Of a DNA stretch of 17,685 bases, positions 8,112-15,638 are shown piece by piece. Position numbers and translations under genes: made by a program. Source of the stretch: Hyphomicrobium_A sp943371625 (GTDB lineage Bacteria; Pseudomonadota; Alphaproteobacteria; Rhizobiales; Hyphomicrobiaceae); assembly GCA_943371625.1 (NCBI GenBank), contig CALRVN010000026.1, positions 1 to 17,685 on the forward strand. Reading direction: 5' to 3'. Position 1 is the stretch's first letter. Each line of letters opens with the position of its first letter. The notes beneath the pieces were generated by a model. It was given only the letters and a program-made list of their open reading frames with translations. It searched no databases and was not told where the DNA came from.

Positions 8112-9086
8112 TTATGTGCGCTTCTTGCGCGGAGCGAGTTTCAGCTTCTCGTTGAGGCGCGCCAACATGTCGGCGGTCATCGCGGCAAGATCATACCGCG
8201 GCGCCCAGCCCCAATCCGCCCGCGCCGCGCTGTCGTCCAACGAGCGCGGCCAGCTGTCGGCGATGGCCTGCCGAACCGGGTCTACATCATAGTCGATGTC
8301 GAAGCTCGGAACGTGCACCCGGATCGCCTCCGCGATCTCCTCCGGCGTCACGCTCATCGCCGTGATGTTGTAGGCGTTGCGGTAACGCAGCCGCTTCTCG
8401 TCCGCCGCCATGAGATCGATCATGCCGCCCACGGCATCCGGCATGTACATCATGTCGAGGCGCGTCTCGGCTGAAAGGAAGCTCGTGTAATGGCCGTAGC
8501 GGAGCGCGTGATAGAACATCTCGACCGCGTAATCAGTCGTTCCCCCGCCCGGCGCCGCGACGTACGAGATGAGCCCCGGAAGGCGTAGCCCGCGCGTATC
8601 GACGCTGAAGCGCGAGGCGTAATAATCGCACAGCAATTCGCCCGCGACCTTGGTGACGCCGTAGATCGTCGTCGGCCGCTGCACGGCGACCTGCGGGGTC
8701 ATATCGCGCTGCGTTTCAGGACCGAAGGCGCCGATCGAGCTCGGGAAGAACACCTGGCAGTCATAGGCGCGCGCCACCTCCAGCACGTTATAGAGGCCGC
8801 TCATGTTCACCGACCACGCCAGCTGCGGCGCAGCTTCCGCGGAAGCCGAGAGCAGCGCCGCGAGGTGGTAGATGGTGCCGATGTCGTAGCGCCGCACGTC
8901 CTCGTGCAGCTGATGCGGCTCGGTGCAATCAAGGTGATCGTACGGGGCGATGGCTTTGGCGCCGGCAGGCGGCAGCACCTTGAGATCGGTCGCGATCACG
9001 TTGGCCGTGCCGTAGCGCTCGCGCAACGCCGGAACGAGCTCGGAGCCGATCTGCCCCAGTGCACCCGTAACCAGTATCTTTCTCAT
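8112..9086 (-). CDS. tdh: L-threonine 3-dehydrogenase, SDR type
   Basis: 324 residues from the ATG at 9086. A frame extension to a TTG at 9137 would run into the upstream gene and is not needed, since GAGG lies six bases before this ATG. It has a Rossmann NAD site (VTGALGQIG, 6-14), FPSSIGAFGP, and the catalytic pair Tyr142/Lys146 in YGVTK. The family-specific stretch DTRGLRLPGLISY...APGGGTTDYAVEMFYHAL, then LDMMYMPDAV and NITAMSVTPEEIA, matches SDR-type threonine dehydrogenases rather than sugar epimerases. It oxidises threonine to 2-amino-3-ketobutyrate, the unstable substrate of the next enzyme. It starts seven bases after the UDP-glucuronate epimerase stop, so the genes are co-transcribed. 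Confidence 0.9.
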   Translation of the reverse strand: MRKILVTGALGQIGSELVPALRERYGTANVIATDLKVLPPAGAKAIAPYDHLDCTEPHQLHEDVRRYDIGTIYHLAALLSASAEAAPQLAWSVNMSGLYNVLEVARAYDCQVFFPSSIGAFGPETQRDMTPQVAVQRPTTIYGVTKVAGELLCDYYASRFSVDTRGLRLPGLISYVAAPGGGTTDYAVEMFYHALRYGHYTSFLSAETRLDMMYMPDAVGGMIDLMAADEKRLRYRNAYNITAMSVTPEEIAEAIRVHVPSFDIDYDVDPVRQAIADSWPRSLDDSAARADWGWAPRYDLAAMTADMLARLNEKLKLAPRKKRT

Positions 9087-9093
9087 GCGAGCC

Positions 9094-10101
9094 TCAGACG
9101 CCGTAATAGCTCCGGTACCAATCGACGAAACGCGCAACGCCTTCCTTTAGTGGCGTCGCCGGAGCAAATCCGACGTCGGCCACGAGATCGTCGATATTCG
9201 CGAACGTTGCCGGCACGTCTCCGGGCTGCATCGGCAGGAAGTTCTTCTTCGCCTCGCGGCCCAGCGCCTCTTCCAGCACCGCGATGAAATCCATCAGTTC
9301 GACCGGACTGTTGTTGCCAATGTTGTAAATTCGGTAAGGCGCCGAGGACGTCGCCGGATCGGCTTCAGCCCCGCTCCATGCCGGATTGGGCTTCGGAATG
9401 AGATCGGCGGTACGCAACACGCCCTCGACCACGTCGTCGATGTAGGTGAAGTCGCGCGCGTGATACCCGTTGTTGAAGACGTCGATCGGCTCGCCGGCGA
9501 GGATGTTCCGGGTGAACTTGAACAGCGCCATATCAGGCCGCCCCCACGGTCCATACACCGTGAAGAAGCGCAGGCCCGTCACCGGCAGCTGATAGAGATG
9601 GGCGTAGGTGTGCGCCATCAGCTCCGTCGACTTCTTGGTGGCGGCATAGAGGCTCAGCGGATGGTCGACGTTCTGATGCACGCTAAACGGCATCGACGTG
9701 TTGCCACCGTAGACCGAACTCGACGATGCAAACACGAGATGCTCCACGCCATGTCGGCGGCAGCCTTCCAGCACGTTCAGCGTGCCGACGATGTTGGAAT
9801 CGACGTAAGCGTGCGGGTGGTCCAATCCGTATCGGACCCCGGCCTGCGCAGCGAGATGGATGACCCGCTGCGGGCGCACCTCAGCAAACAGCTTTTCGGT
9901 GCCGGCGCGGTCCGCAAGGTCGAGCTTGTGGAACGAGAAGCCCGCCTCGCCTTCGAGCTGGGAAAGCCGGCCCTCCTTCAGCGCAACGTCATAGTACGTA
10001 TTGAGATTATCGACCCCGACCACCTCGTGGCCGCGCGCTATCAGCGCCCTCGCGGTGTGATAACCGATGAAGCCGGCCACGCCGGTCACCAGGATGCGCA
10101 T
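9094..10101 (-). CDS. UDP-glucuronate 4-epimerase (NAD-dependent SDR)
   Basis: 335 residues, typical for the family. Seen: VTGVAGFIG NAD site (5-13), VDNLNTYYDVALKEGRL, VIHLAAQAGVRY, SSSSVYGGN, and catalytic Tyr152/Lys156 in YAATKKSTE. These are followed by RFFTVYGPWGRPDMALFKF, NNGYHARDFTYIDDVV and the MQPGDVPATFA segment. NxGxMxRDFTYI and PWGRPDMA are hallmarks of UDP-glucuronate/galacturonate epimerases (LspL/CapI type), which supply UDP-galacturonate to LPS or capsule. It is the first gene of a four-gene run with threonine dehydrogenase, kbl and a CYTH protein. GGGGA sits nine bases before the ATG. UDP-glucose 4-epimerase is a less likely alternative. Confidence 0.88.
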   Translation of the reverse strand: MRILVTGVAGFIGYHTARALIARGHEVVGVDNLNTYYDVALKEGRLSQLEGEAGFSFHKLDLADRAGTEKLFAEVRPQRVIHLAAQAGVRYGLDHPHAYVDSNIVGTLNVLEGCRRHGVEHLVFASSSSVYGGNTSMPFSVHQNVDHPLSLYAATKKSTELMAHTYAHLYQLPVTGLRFFTVYGPWGRPDMALFKFTRNILAGEPIDVFNNGYHARDFTYIDDVVEGVLRTADLIPKPNPAWSGAEADPATSSAPYRIYNIGNNSPVELMDFIAVLEEALGREAKKNFLPMQPGDVPATFANIDDLVADVGFAPATPLKEGVARFVDWYRSYYGV

Positions 10102-10478
10102 TTGGGAGATTCCCCGGGGTTCGGCTTTGCCCGCGTCGTGTTGCCGCCGGCATATCGTCAGGCGCGGCTAAGTGATACAGTGCGCCCTGTCAAGTTGCCG
10201 TTAATTGATGTCTGCAACGGGTTGCCGGCAATGGCGTGTTAGGGATGGCGGGACTTTGCGCTATCCCGGCCAAACGCCTCACGCCAGAACCCAAATCTTG
10301 GCCGTAATTTTCCCAGAGGGTTGTCGCTACCCGTGGATGTCTCGGTAAGCGAATCCTGCCAGCGTTTGATCTATTCCGCACCGGAGCGCCGGCTAGCCGC
10401 GTATCCCGTGTCGGGTGTTCTCGCGCCAGCCGTCGCTCGCAGACTGCGCCACACATTCGGTCCTGGAGGGCTACAAGC
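10102..10478. other. Divergent intergenic region
   Basis: 377 bases between the minus-strand epimerase operon and the plus-strand isomerase. No convincing ORF. On the minus strand a TTGACA (10193-10188) could be a -35 box for the epimerase operon, but the matching -10 is poor. ACAG-N6-CTGT at 10177-10190 is a short palindrome overlapping that box and could be an operator. The ribosome binding site GGAGG of the isomerase is at about 10464-10468. Confidence 0.35.
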
Positions 10479-11087
10479 GTGCTGAAGGGTGTCGTCGATA
10501 CAAAACCTGCCGATCCCATCTCGTCCTATTTCGACGAGCTCGGCCGCGCGCTGACTGCGGTCCGGGTGAGCGACGTTGAGGGACGGCCGCTCGATATCAA
10601 GGCCGGCTTCGAATGGCTCGCCGATACCGCGCACGCGACTCACAAGGCGGGCAACAAGGTCGTCCTGATCGGCAACGGCGGCAGCGCCGCCATCGCCAGC
10701 CATCACGCCATCGAGTTCCTCAAGAACGGCGGCATCCGCGCCACTTCGCTCAACGATCCCGCCGCGCTGACATGCCTCAGCAACGACCTCGGCTACACCA
10801 ACGTCTTCTCCGAGCAGCTGAAAATGCAAGGCTTGCCCGGCGACCTGCTGATCGCCATCTCGAGTTCTGGCCAGTCGGTCAACATCCTCAAGGCGGCCGA
10901 GGTCGCACGCAACAACGGTATGAAGATAGCCACGTTCAGCGGATTTCAGCCCGACAACCTCTTGCGTGGACGCGGCGATGTGAATTTCTATGTTAATTCC
11001 AATCAATACGGATTCGTAGAGGTTGCGCATCACGCACTGATCCAGGCCATATTGGACATCTACGTCTTCCCGCGCCGCGTGGCCTAA
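10479..11087 (+). CDS. SIS-domain phosphosugar isomerase (GmhA-like)
   Basis: 202 residues from a GTG start with GGAGG nine bases upstream. A single SIS domain: GNGGSA (65-70), IASHHAIEFLKNG (GmhA-like helix with His75/His76 and Glu79), SNDLGYTNVFSEQL, the phosphate loop SSSGQS (128-133), and a C-terminal EVAHHALIQAI carrying His184/His185 near the position of the GmhA catalytic His. It probably isomerises a phosphosugar such as sedoheptulose 7-phosphate for heptose-type nucleotide sugars, but the exact substrate is open and no heptose kinase or guanylyltransferase is in the window. The APS-kinase fusion starts 53 bases downstream on the same strand. Confidence 0.83.
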   Translation: MLKGVVDTKPADPISSYFDELGRALTAVRVSDVEGRPLDIKAGFEWLADTAHATHKAGNKVVLIGNGGSAAIASHHAIEFLKNGGIRATSLNDPAALTCLSNDLGYTNVFSEQLKMQGLPGDLLIAISSSGQSVNILKAAEVARNNGMKIATFSGFQPDNLLRGRGDVNFYVNSNQYGFVEVAHHALIQAILDIYVFPRRVA

Positions 11088-11140
11088 GTCGCGGCACCCC
11101 CGGGGAGGCATTCCGTGAAACAACGGGAAAGCCGCACCGG

Positions 11141-12550
11141 ATGCAGAACGCCAAGCCCGACGCCGCTAATCGCAATGTCCGGCTGAAAGTCTGCCTTAAA
11201 GACCCGGTCGGGGCCCCGGCGCCCCTGGCCCGGCTACACAGCCTCATCGCCGCGCTCGGCATCGACGATGGCGATCTCTCCATCTACCCCGACGTGATCC
11301 TGGTGCTCGTCGATGCAGCCGCCGGCTTCACGGCGGAAGCGCGTCGGTCCGTGGCCGTTGCGCGCACCGCCGGCGCGCGCCACGCAGTACTTGCCGTACT
11401 GGCCGACCACAGCGTCGACGGCGCGGCGCTGAAGGCCATCGGCGCCGCCCTTTCGGACTTTGCCGCTAAGCTCGAGTTCGAAACCACGGTCGCAGTTCCA
11501 CTCCGCGACGGTGCCGAGGAATTCGAGCTTCGCGCCCATCTCACCAACCTTGCCACCGGCGTGCATCGGAGCGAGCCGCCAACGGCGCTCGCCCCCCCCA
11601 GCGCGCAGTTCGCTGCCCATATCGCCTGCTTGTCCGGTCAAGAGCTTTTGCCCGGCCGCGAGTACCGCCTGCGCATCGCCGGCGAGGAGCGGACGGCCAG
11701 CGTCATGGCGGTGAAATACCGCCTCGATCTCGACAGCCTCCGCCGCATGCCCGCGCGCACCCTCGGCCTCGGAGACATCGGCGCCTGCACTCTCGCCACC
11801 GATGTGCCGCTCGCACTCAGCGAAGCCTGCGAGGGCCGCAACGCCGCGCGCTTTACGCTGAGCGATCTCTTCACCGACGAGGTGATTGCAGCCGGCTCCG
11901 TCGACTTTGCCCTGCGCCGGGGCATGAACGTCCATTGGCAGCCGTTCACGGTCACCAAGGAGCTGCGGGCCGCGGCGAACGATCAACGGCCCTGTATCAT
12001 CTGGTTCACCGGCCTTTCTGGCGCCGGCAAGTCGACCATCGCCAATCTCGTCGAAGGCTGGCTCGCGCTGCAGGGACGGCAAACGTACCTGCTGGACGGC
12101 GACAATGTCCGCCACGGCCTCAACAAGGATCTTGGCTTCACCGCCGCCGACCGCGTCGAGAACATCCGCCGGGTTGGCGAGGTCGCCCGGCTTTTCGTCG
12201 ACGCGGGCATGATCGTGCTGTGCTCGTTCATCTCGCCGTTCCGCGCCGAACGAGAGGCGGTGCGTAGTCTGGTCGCACCTGACGAATTCATCGAGGTGCA
12301 CGTCACCGCGCCCCTGGAAGTCTGTGAGCAGCGCGATCCCAAGGGCCTCTACGCTAAATGCCGTGCCGGAAATCTGCCCAACTTCACCGGCATCGATTCC
12401 CCGTACGAGGCGCCGGTCCGCCCGGACCTCGTACTTGATACCGCAACGACGACCGCGGGCGAGCTAGCCCAGCACGTCGTCGCACTTCTGCACGCACGTG
12501 GAGTTGTTTCCGCATCCGAAGATCTCCCTCACGCCGCGCTCAGCCACTAA
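11141..12550 (+). CDS. cysC: APS kinase (CysC) fused to a decayed CysN-like N-terminus
   Basis: 469 residues. Residues 284-455 are a complete adenylylsulfate kinase: P-loop GLSGAGKS (291-298), LLDGDNVRHGLNKDLGF, RVENIRRVGEVA, SFISPFRAER, RDPKGLYAK and NFTGIDSPYEAP. It makes PAPS from APS and ATP. The first ~270 residues resemble CysN/NodQ but are cut down. PDVILVLVDAAAGFTAEARRS (50-70) matches the part of the GTPase after switch II, yet there is no GxxxxGKS P-loop, no DxPG, and NKMD has become LADH. The first beta-barrel seems deleted. Residues 155-258 keep the last CysN barrel (ELLPGREYRLRI, VKYRLDLDSL, GDIGACTLATDVPLA, NAARFTLSDLFT). So the GTPase part cannot work. No CysD or CysN is nearby. 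Ribosome site is poor. Confidence 0.9.
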   Translation: MQNAKPDAANRNVRLKVCLKDPVGAPAPLARLHSLIAALGIDDGDLSIYPDVILVLVDAAAGFTAEARRSVAVARTAGARHAVLAVLADHSVDGAALKAIGAALSDFAAKLEFETTVAVPLRDGAEEFELRAHLTNLATGVHRSEPPTALAPPSAQFAAHIACLSGQELLPGREYRLRIAGEERTASVMAVKYRLDLDSLRRMPARTLGLGDIGACTLATDVPLALSEACEGRNAARFTLSDLFTDEVIAAGSVDFALRRGMNVHWQPFTVTKELRAAANDQRPCIIWFTGLSGAGKSTIANLVEGWLALQGRQTYLLDGDNVRHGLNKDLGFTAADRVENIRRVGEVARLFVDAGMIVLCSFISPFRAEREAVRSLVAPDEFIEVHVTAPLEVCEQRDPKGLYAKCRAGNLPNFTGIDSPYEAPVRPDLVLDTATTTAGELAQHVVALLHARGVVSASEDLPHAALSH

Positions 12551-12689
12551 TATCGGCAATCGCCGATCAAAGCGGCGTTGGACGCTTCAACGTGGCGGCA
12601 GAAGCACATCCATTCGTTATCTTCACGCGAACCCTAGTCCTGTCAGCAACCTGTGCATAGATTCCGGCGAGCGGGGAGATTCGCCAACG

Positions 12690-13118
12690 ATGCGAGCGGA
12701 CTGGCAACCATATCGACGCTTCGGCACAGCGGCGCTGCCGCTGTTGCTGGCGATGAGCGTTGCCGGCTGCTCGACGATGGCCGATCTCGGCGGCATCCCC
12801 CGGCCCGGCTACCAGAACGACGGCTCATTCGTCTTGACCGCCGAGGAGCAAGGCCTCGGCTGCCGCGAGTTGCAGGCGCGCAAAGCCACTGTGCAGACGC
12901 AGCTGCAGCAGCTTCCTTCCAAGGCTGTCGAGGAGATGCAGGAGTTTCCCAAGACTGTTGCCAACGCCTGGAGCCGCCTCGTCGGCTCTGAAGACCAGGG
13001 TGTCCCCTCGCTAGCCGCGTACAACGAAGCGAAGGCAGAATCCGCCGCTCTAAACGAAAGCCTGCAACGCAAGGGTTGCAACGGAACGTCGGTCGAGACC
13101 GCGTCTATCAAGCGCTAG
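12690..13118 (+). CDS. Putative lipoprotein of unknown function
   Basis: 142 residues from the ATG at 12690; the longer upstream frame is unlikely because this ATG precedes a proper lipoprotein signal. Residues 1-27: Arg-rich start, hydrophobic core TAALPLLLAMSVAG and lipobox VAG-Cys, followed by Ser-Thr, so outer-membrane sorting is expected. The mature protein contains GSFVLTAEEQGLGCRELQAR, a Gln- and Leu-rich helical stretch, and a second helical part near the C-terminus. Two more cysteines (GLGCRE and RKGCNG) may form a disulfide. I do not recognise a family. GGGGAG lies 11 bases upstream. It converges on the glycosyltransferase gene with only 28 bases between the stops. Confidence 0.78.
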   Translation: MRADWQPYRRFGTAALPLLLAMSVAGCSTMADLGGIPRPGYQNDGSFVLTAEEQGLGCRELQARKATVQTQLQQLPSKAVEEMQEFPKTVANAWSRLVGSEDQGVPSLAAYNEAKAESAALNESLQRKGCNGTSVETASIKR

Positions 13119-13146
13119 CGAATTCTCGCCTCGGCATTCGAGCAGC

Positions 13147-14187
13147 TCACGCGCGCCGCCGCGTGAAGTCCATCATGAGCCAGGCAACGATCGACATGCC
13201 CGCCAGTAGTGCGAGTGCATGCGATGGCGGCGACCGCGCCACGACGCTCAGCAACGCAAGCACCACGAGCGCACCGTTGACCGCGAACACGCGGCTGACG
13301 ATCTGCATGTTGTTGAGGCCGCTCTCTCGCGCCCGCTGATAGAAATGGGACCGATGCGCGTCCCACAAGCGTTCCCCGGCACGCGCGCGCCGCAGCAGCG
13401 TCACCCCTGAATCGGCGAGGAAGTAGAGCGGCAGCAGCAGCGCCGCCACGAGATGCCCCTTGCCCGCCAGGATGATCAGGAGCCACGCGAGCAGGAGGCC
13501 GATGGGAAGGCTGCCCATGTCTCCCATGAACAACCGCGCCACCGGCCGGTTGAACGGCGCAAAGCCGAGCATGGCGCCGTTGAGTGCCAAGGCGAGTATC
13601 AAAGCTTCGGCGGGAAGGTCGACGAATAAGCCGATGATCGCGATGCCAGCGGTGATCGGCACCACCTCCGCCACCATCATCCAGTCGATGCCGTCCATGA
13701 AGTTGACGAGATTGACGAACCACAGCGCGCCTAGGAACAGCACCCCGCGCTCGAGCCATTCGGGCAGGATTGGTAGCACGCGCATCTCTGCGGGTGTCGC
13801 CGCCAACATCAACACGACTGCGATTGTCTGGACGCTGAGCTTTATGCCGGCTCCCAGCGCCCGCACATCATCGATGCCGCCGAGCACGATCAGCACGATT
13901 GCACCGGCCATGACGAGCAGGAAGCTGTAGCCATCCGAGCCGGAACTCGCGCCGGCGAGAACCGCCGCCAAACCTGCAACGCCCAACGTTGCGGCACTGA
14001 TGGCGATCCCACCCCACTGCGGAGTCGGCGTGGCATGCGAGGAGCGATGCGTCGGTACCGCGAGCGCGACGTTGCGGAAGACCGGCCTCAGACCGAGGAT
14101 CAGCAATGCGCAGGCGGCGAGCCCGCCGAGCCAGATGAGCGGTGCCATGCTCCCGACGATCGACCAGGCGCCAGGAATGTCAGCCAT
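13147..14187 (-). CDS. WecA/TagO-type polyprenyl-phosphate sugar-1-phosphate transferase (glycosyltransferase family 4)
   Basis: 346 residues, about ten to eleven membrane helices. Catalytic motifs are in order: GGIDDVRALG (Asp106/Asp107, Mg2+), FVNLVNFMDGIDW (157-169), RLFMGDMGSLPIG (218-230) and the cytoplasmic AHRSHFYQRA (277-286), which in WecA-type enzymes helps bind the UDP-sugar. It should transfer a sugar 1-phosphate from a UDP-sugar to undecaprenyl phosphate and so start a lipid-linked surface glycan. The HRSHFYQ motif points to WecA/WbpL rather than MraY. It lies near UDP-sugar epimerase, sugar isomerase and APS-kinase genes. The ATG at 14187 is taken; an internal Met at residue 14 is possible. 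Confidence 0.91.
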   Translation of the reverse strand: MADIPGAWSIVGSMAPLIWLGGLAACALLILGLRPVFRNVALAVPTHRSSHATPTPQWGGIAISAATLGVAGLAAVLAGASSGSDGYSFLLVMAGAIVLIVLGGIDDVRALGAGIKLSVQTIAVVLMLAATPAEMRVLPILPEWLERGVLFLGALWFVNLVNFMDGIDWMMVAEVVPITAGIAIIGLFVDLPAEALILALALNGAMLGFAPFNRPVARLFMGDMGSLPIGLLLAWLLIILAGKGHLVAALLLPLYFLADSGVTLLRRARAGERLWDAHRSHFYQRARESGLNNMQIVSRVFAVNGALVVLALLSVVARSPPSHALALLAGMSIVAWLMMDFTRRRA

Positions 14188-14373
14188 GCAATCGCTCGGA
14201 TCTCGTCGCTACGGCGCAGAACTCGTGGGCTCGAAGGCTGGGAGCGGTAGCCTGTAACCGTGCCAGCCTGAATCGGCCGGTTTCGACGCGATTGGTAGCA
14301 ACCATGCGTTCGAGACAGCAAGAGCCCGGCTTAGCTCGGGCAAGGCTTTCCGGTGCATTGCGCTCGCAAACGT

Positions 14374-14410
14374 AATGATGCCGCGGCATGTGCGCTACCG
14401 CGGCATCATT
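14374..14410 (-). terminator. Strong hairpin, probable terminator of the 60-residue exported protein gene
   Basis: A perfect 13-bp inverted repeat, AATGATGCCGCGG (14374-14386) and CCGCGGCATCATT (14398-14410), with an 11-base loop, lies 21 bases after the stop of the minus-strand small gene. The T-run on that strand is weak (ACGTTTGCG), so it may instead stabilise an mRNA 3' end. Confidence 0.55.
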
Positions 14411-14431
14411 GGTAGAAAGTCGAGCTGTCGA

Positions 14432-14614
14432 TTACTTCTTGCTGTCGACCTTGAAGAGGCTCTGCAGATCCTTGTCGATGCGCTTCAGGTCCGCGTCGAT
14501 GAGCTTGATGAGATCCTGATCTTCGGCCTTCTTGCCGCCCGCCGTCGCCTCGGTTGCGCCCATCACCAGGCCGGCAGCCACGAGAACGGATAGATACTTC
14601 ACTGCGAACTTCAT
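14432..14614 (-). CDS. Small exported protein of unknown function (60 aa)
   Basis: 60 residues. Residues 1-25 are a clear Sec signal peptide (MKFAVKYL, hydrophobic SVLVAAGLVMG, then ATEATA-GG). The mature part is only ~35 residues, a highly charged predicted helix: DLIKLIDADLKRIDKDLQSL, with hydrophobic residues every three to four positions, so an amphipathic or coiled-coil helix. GGGGGAG sits eight bases before the ATG, which strongly supports expression. A large hairpin follows the gene. No family recognised; it is likely a periplasmic helical peptide. Confidence 0.75.
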   Translation of the reverse strand: MKFAVKYLSVLVAAGLVMGATEATAGGKKAEDQDLIKLIDADLKRIDKDLQSLFKVDSKK

Positions 14615-14808
14615 GCGGAATACTCCCCCAACGATATTTTGCCTCCCCGCTGACCGGCATCTGCCGACACCCGGGGTGCATTAACCGTACCTGGGTTGCA
14701 TGTGGCAATCTAGCGCTTTGCGCGCTTCCAAGCACAAATCCGTCCGCTGCGACGCGCCACGGCGTCGCTCTGGCGTGACCGATCGTGACAGGTGCTGGCC
14801 GCCGAGTG

Positions 14809-14952
14809 CTACGCCCGCCGCTTGGCGCGAGAAGACGATGTGCGCTTTGCGGCAGCCTTTCTGGGCGCCGCCTTACGGCGGGCCTTGGCGGGCTTTGCGG
14901 GAAGCCTTTCGGCCATCTCTTTGAGTTCGAGCGGACTTAGGGGCCTGACCAT
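14809..14952 (-). CDS. Small, very basic Lys/Ala/Arg-rich protein (47 aa)
   Basis: A short frame starting ATG-GTC-AGG with GAGG six bases upstream. It encodes 47 residues: an N-terminal MVRPLSPLELKEMAERLP that looks like a short helix, then about 29 residues made almost only of Lys, Arg, Ala, Pro and Ser (KPAKARRKAAPRKAAAKRT and on to RRA). The tail resembles the C-terminal arms of bacterial histone H1-like or HU-extension proteins and should bind nucleic acid. It follows the arginine decarboxylase by 81 bases on the same strand. No family is recognised, and coding status rests on the ribosome site, start, and strongly biased composition. Confidence 0.55.
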   Translation of the reverse strand: MVRPLSPLELKEMAERLPAKPAKARRKAAPRKAAAKRTSSSRAKRRA

Positions 14953-15033
14953 AGTGGACCTCGTGGATTTGCTGACTGTTATGACAACAGCGGCATTATC
15001 CCTTTGGTTCCAATGGTCGCCGCGCCGCTTGGC

Positions 15034-15585
15034 TTAAGAAAAACGGAACACCGCCGCGGCCACCGCGCAGGTCCAGCGCCCGTTCTGATCGCCCTCGGCG
15101 TACGCCGTCACCGACGTGCTGCCGATGATCAGGTTGCTGGTTTCGTACACCCGCTTGCGTTCATCCCAGGCGGCGTCGGGATCGAACTCGATGCCTAGCG
15201 TCGAAGCCAGCATGGAGGCGGCGAGATCCTCGGCGTATTCGCCGCTCTGCTCCTCGGTCATCCCGTACCCGTGATGCTCCGAGATGTAGCCATACATCGA
15301 CGGATCGGACGGACGCGCCAAACCGATGCTCGAATGAACGCGACGACCCGGCTCGTTCGTCTCCGTGCGCGCAAGTACGCTGAAGGTTATTTCGCCCGGT
15401 AGCAGCGTGGCAGCGCCCTTCTGCCGGTCCATCTCGACGCAATTCGGCGGCAGGATCGACGAGATGGTCACGAGGTTCTGCTGCTCGATGTCAGCGTCTC
15501 GCAGCGCGAGCTCGAACGCCGTCAGCCGTTCGCGATGCACGCCGATGCCACGAGTGAGGAAGAAGCTCTTGGGAACAAGCTGCAT
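15034..15585 (-). CDS. pdaD: Pyruvoyl-dependent arginine decarboxylase
   Basis: 183 residues from the ATG at 15585; a TTG 27 bases upstream is possible but less well spaced from GAGG. The family is clear: GIGVHRERLTAFELALRDA (13-31), QNLVTISSILPPNC (36-49), LLPGEITFSVLARTETNEPG, SSIGLARPSD, and YGYISEHHGYGMTEEQSGEY. The proenzyme cleaves itself between Ser42 and Ser43, turning Ser43 into the pyruvoyl cofactor, and then converts arginine to agmatine, a route to polyamines. This enzyme is best known from archaea and is scattered in bacteria. The RibA-like gene ends 53 bases upstream on the same strand, but a direct repeat between them suggests that neighbour arrived later. Confidence 0.93.
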   Translation of the reverse strand: MQLVPKSFFLTRGIGVHRERLTAFELALRDADIEQQNLVTISSILPPNCVEMDRQKGAATLLPGEITFSVLARTETNEPGRRVHSSIGLARPSDPSMYGYISEHHGYGMTEEQSGEYAEDLAASMLASTLGIEFDPDAAWDERKRVYETSNLIIGSTSVTAYAEGDQNGRWTCAVAAAVFRFS

Positions 15586-15626
15586 GGCCGGTGTGTCCTC
15601 GTGCCGTCGCAAGTGCCTCGAATATA

Positions 15627-15636
15627 TTGGCTGGGG
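15627..15636 (+). repeat. Direct repeat, distal copy of the tRNA-Gln 3' end (candidate att site)
   Basis: TTGGCTGGGG, identical to 16951-16960. It begins in the 53-base gap between arginine decarboxylase and the RibA-like gene and ends two bases before the RibA stop codon. Confidence 0.55.
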
Positions 15637-15638
15637 TT

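Noticed and set aside
9087..9137. N-terminal extension of threonine dehydrogenase from a TTG
   Set aside because: It would overlap the upstream epimerase, has no needed sequence before the Rossmann motif, and the ATG at 9086 has its own GAGG.
9460..10242. 260-codon plus-strand open frame
   Set aside because: Antisense shadow of the UDP-glucuronate epimerase.
11234..12301. 355-codon minus-strand open frame
   Set aside because: Antisense shadow of the APS kinase fusion, whose motifs are unmistakable on the plus strand; the antisense protein has no recognisable domain.
12552..12567. ATCGGC/GCCGAT hairpin after the APS kinase
   Set aside because: Only six base pairs and no T-run, so not a credible terminator.
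15034..15585. Arginine decarboxylase as a third component of the SLATT-like/RibA module
   Set aside because: It lies outside the direct repeats and is a complete standard enzyme; kept only as a possible read-through partner.
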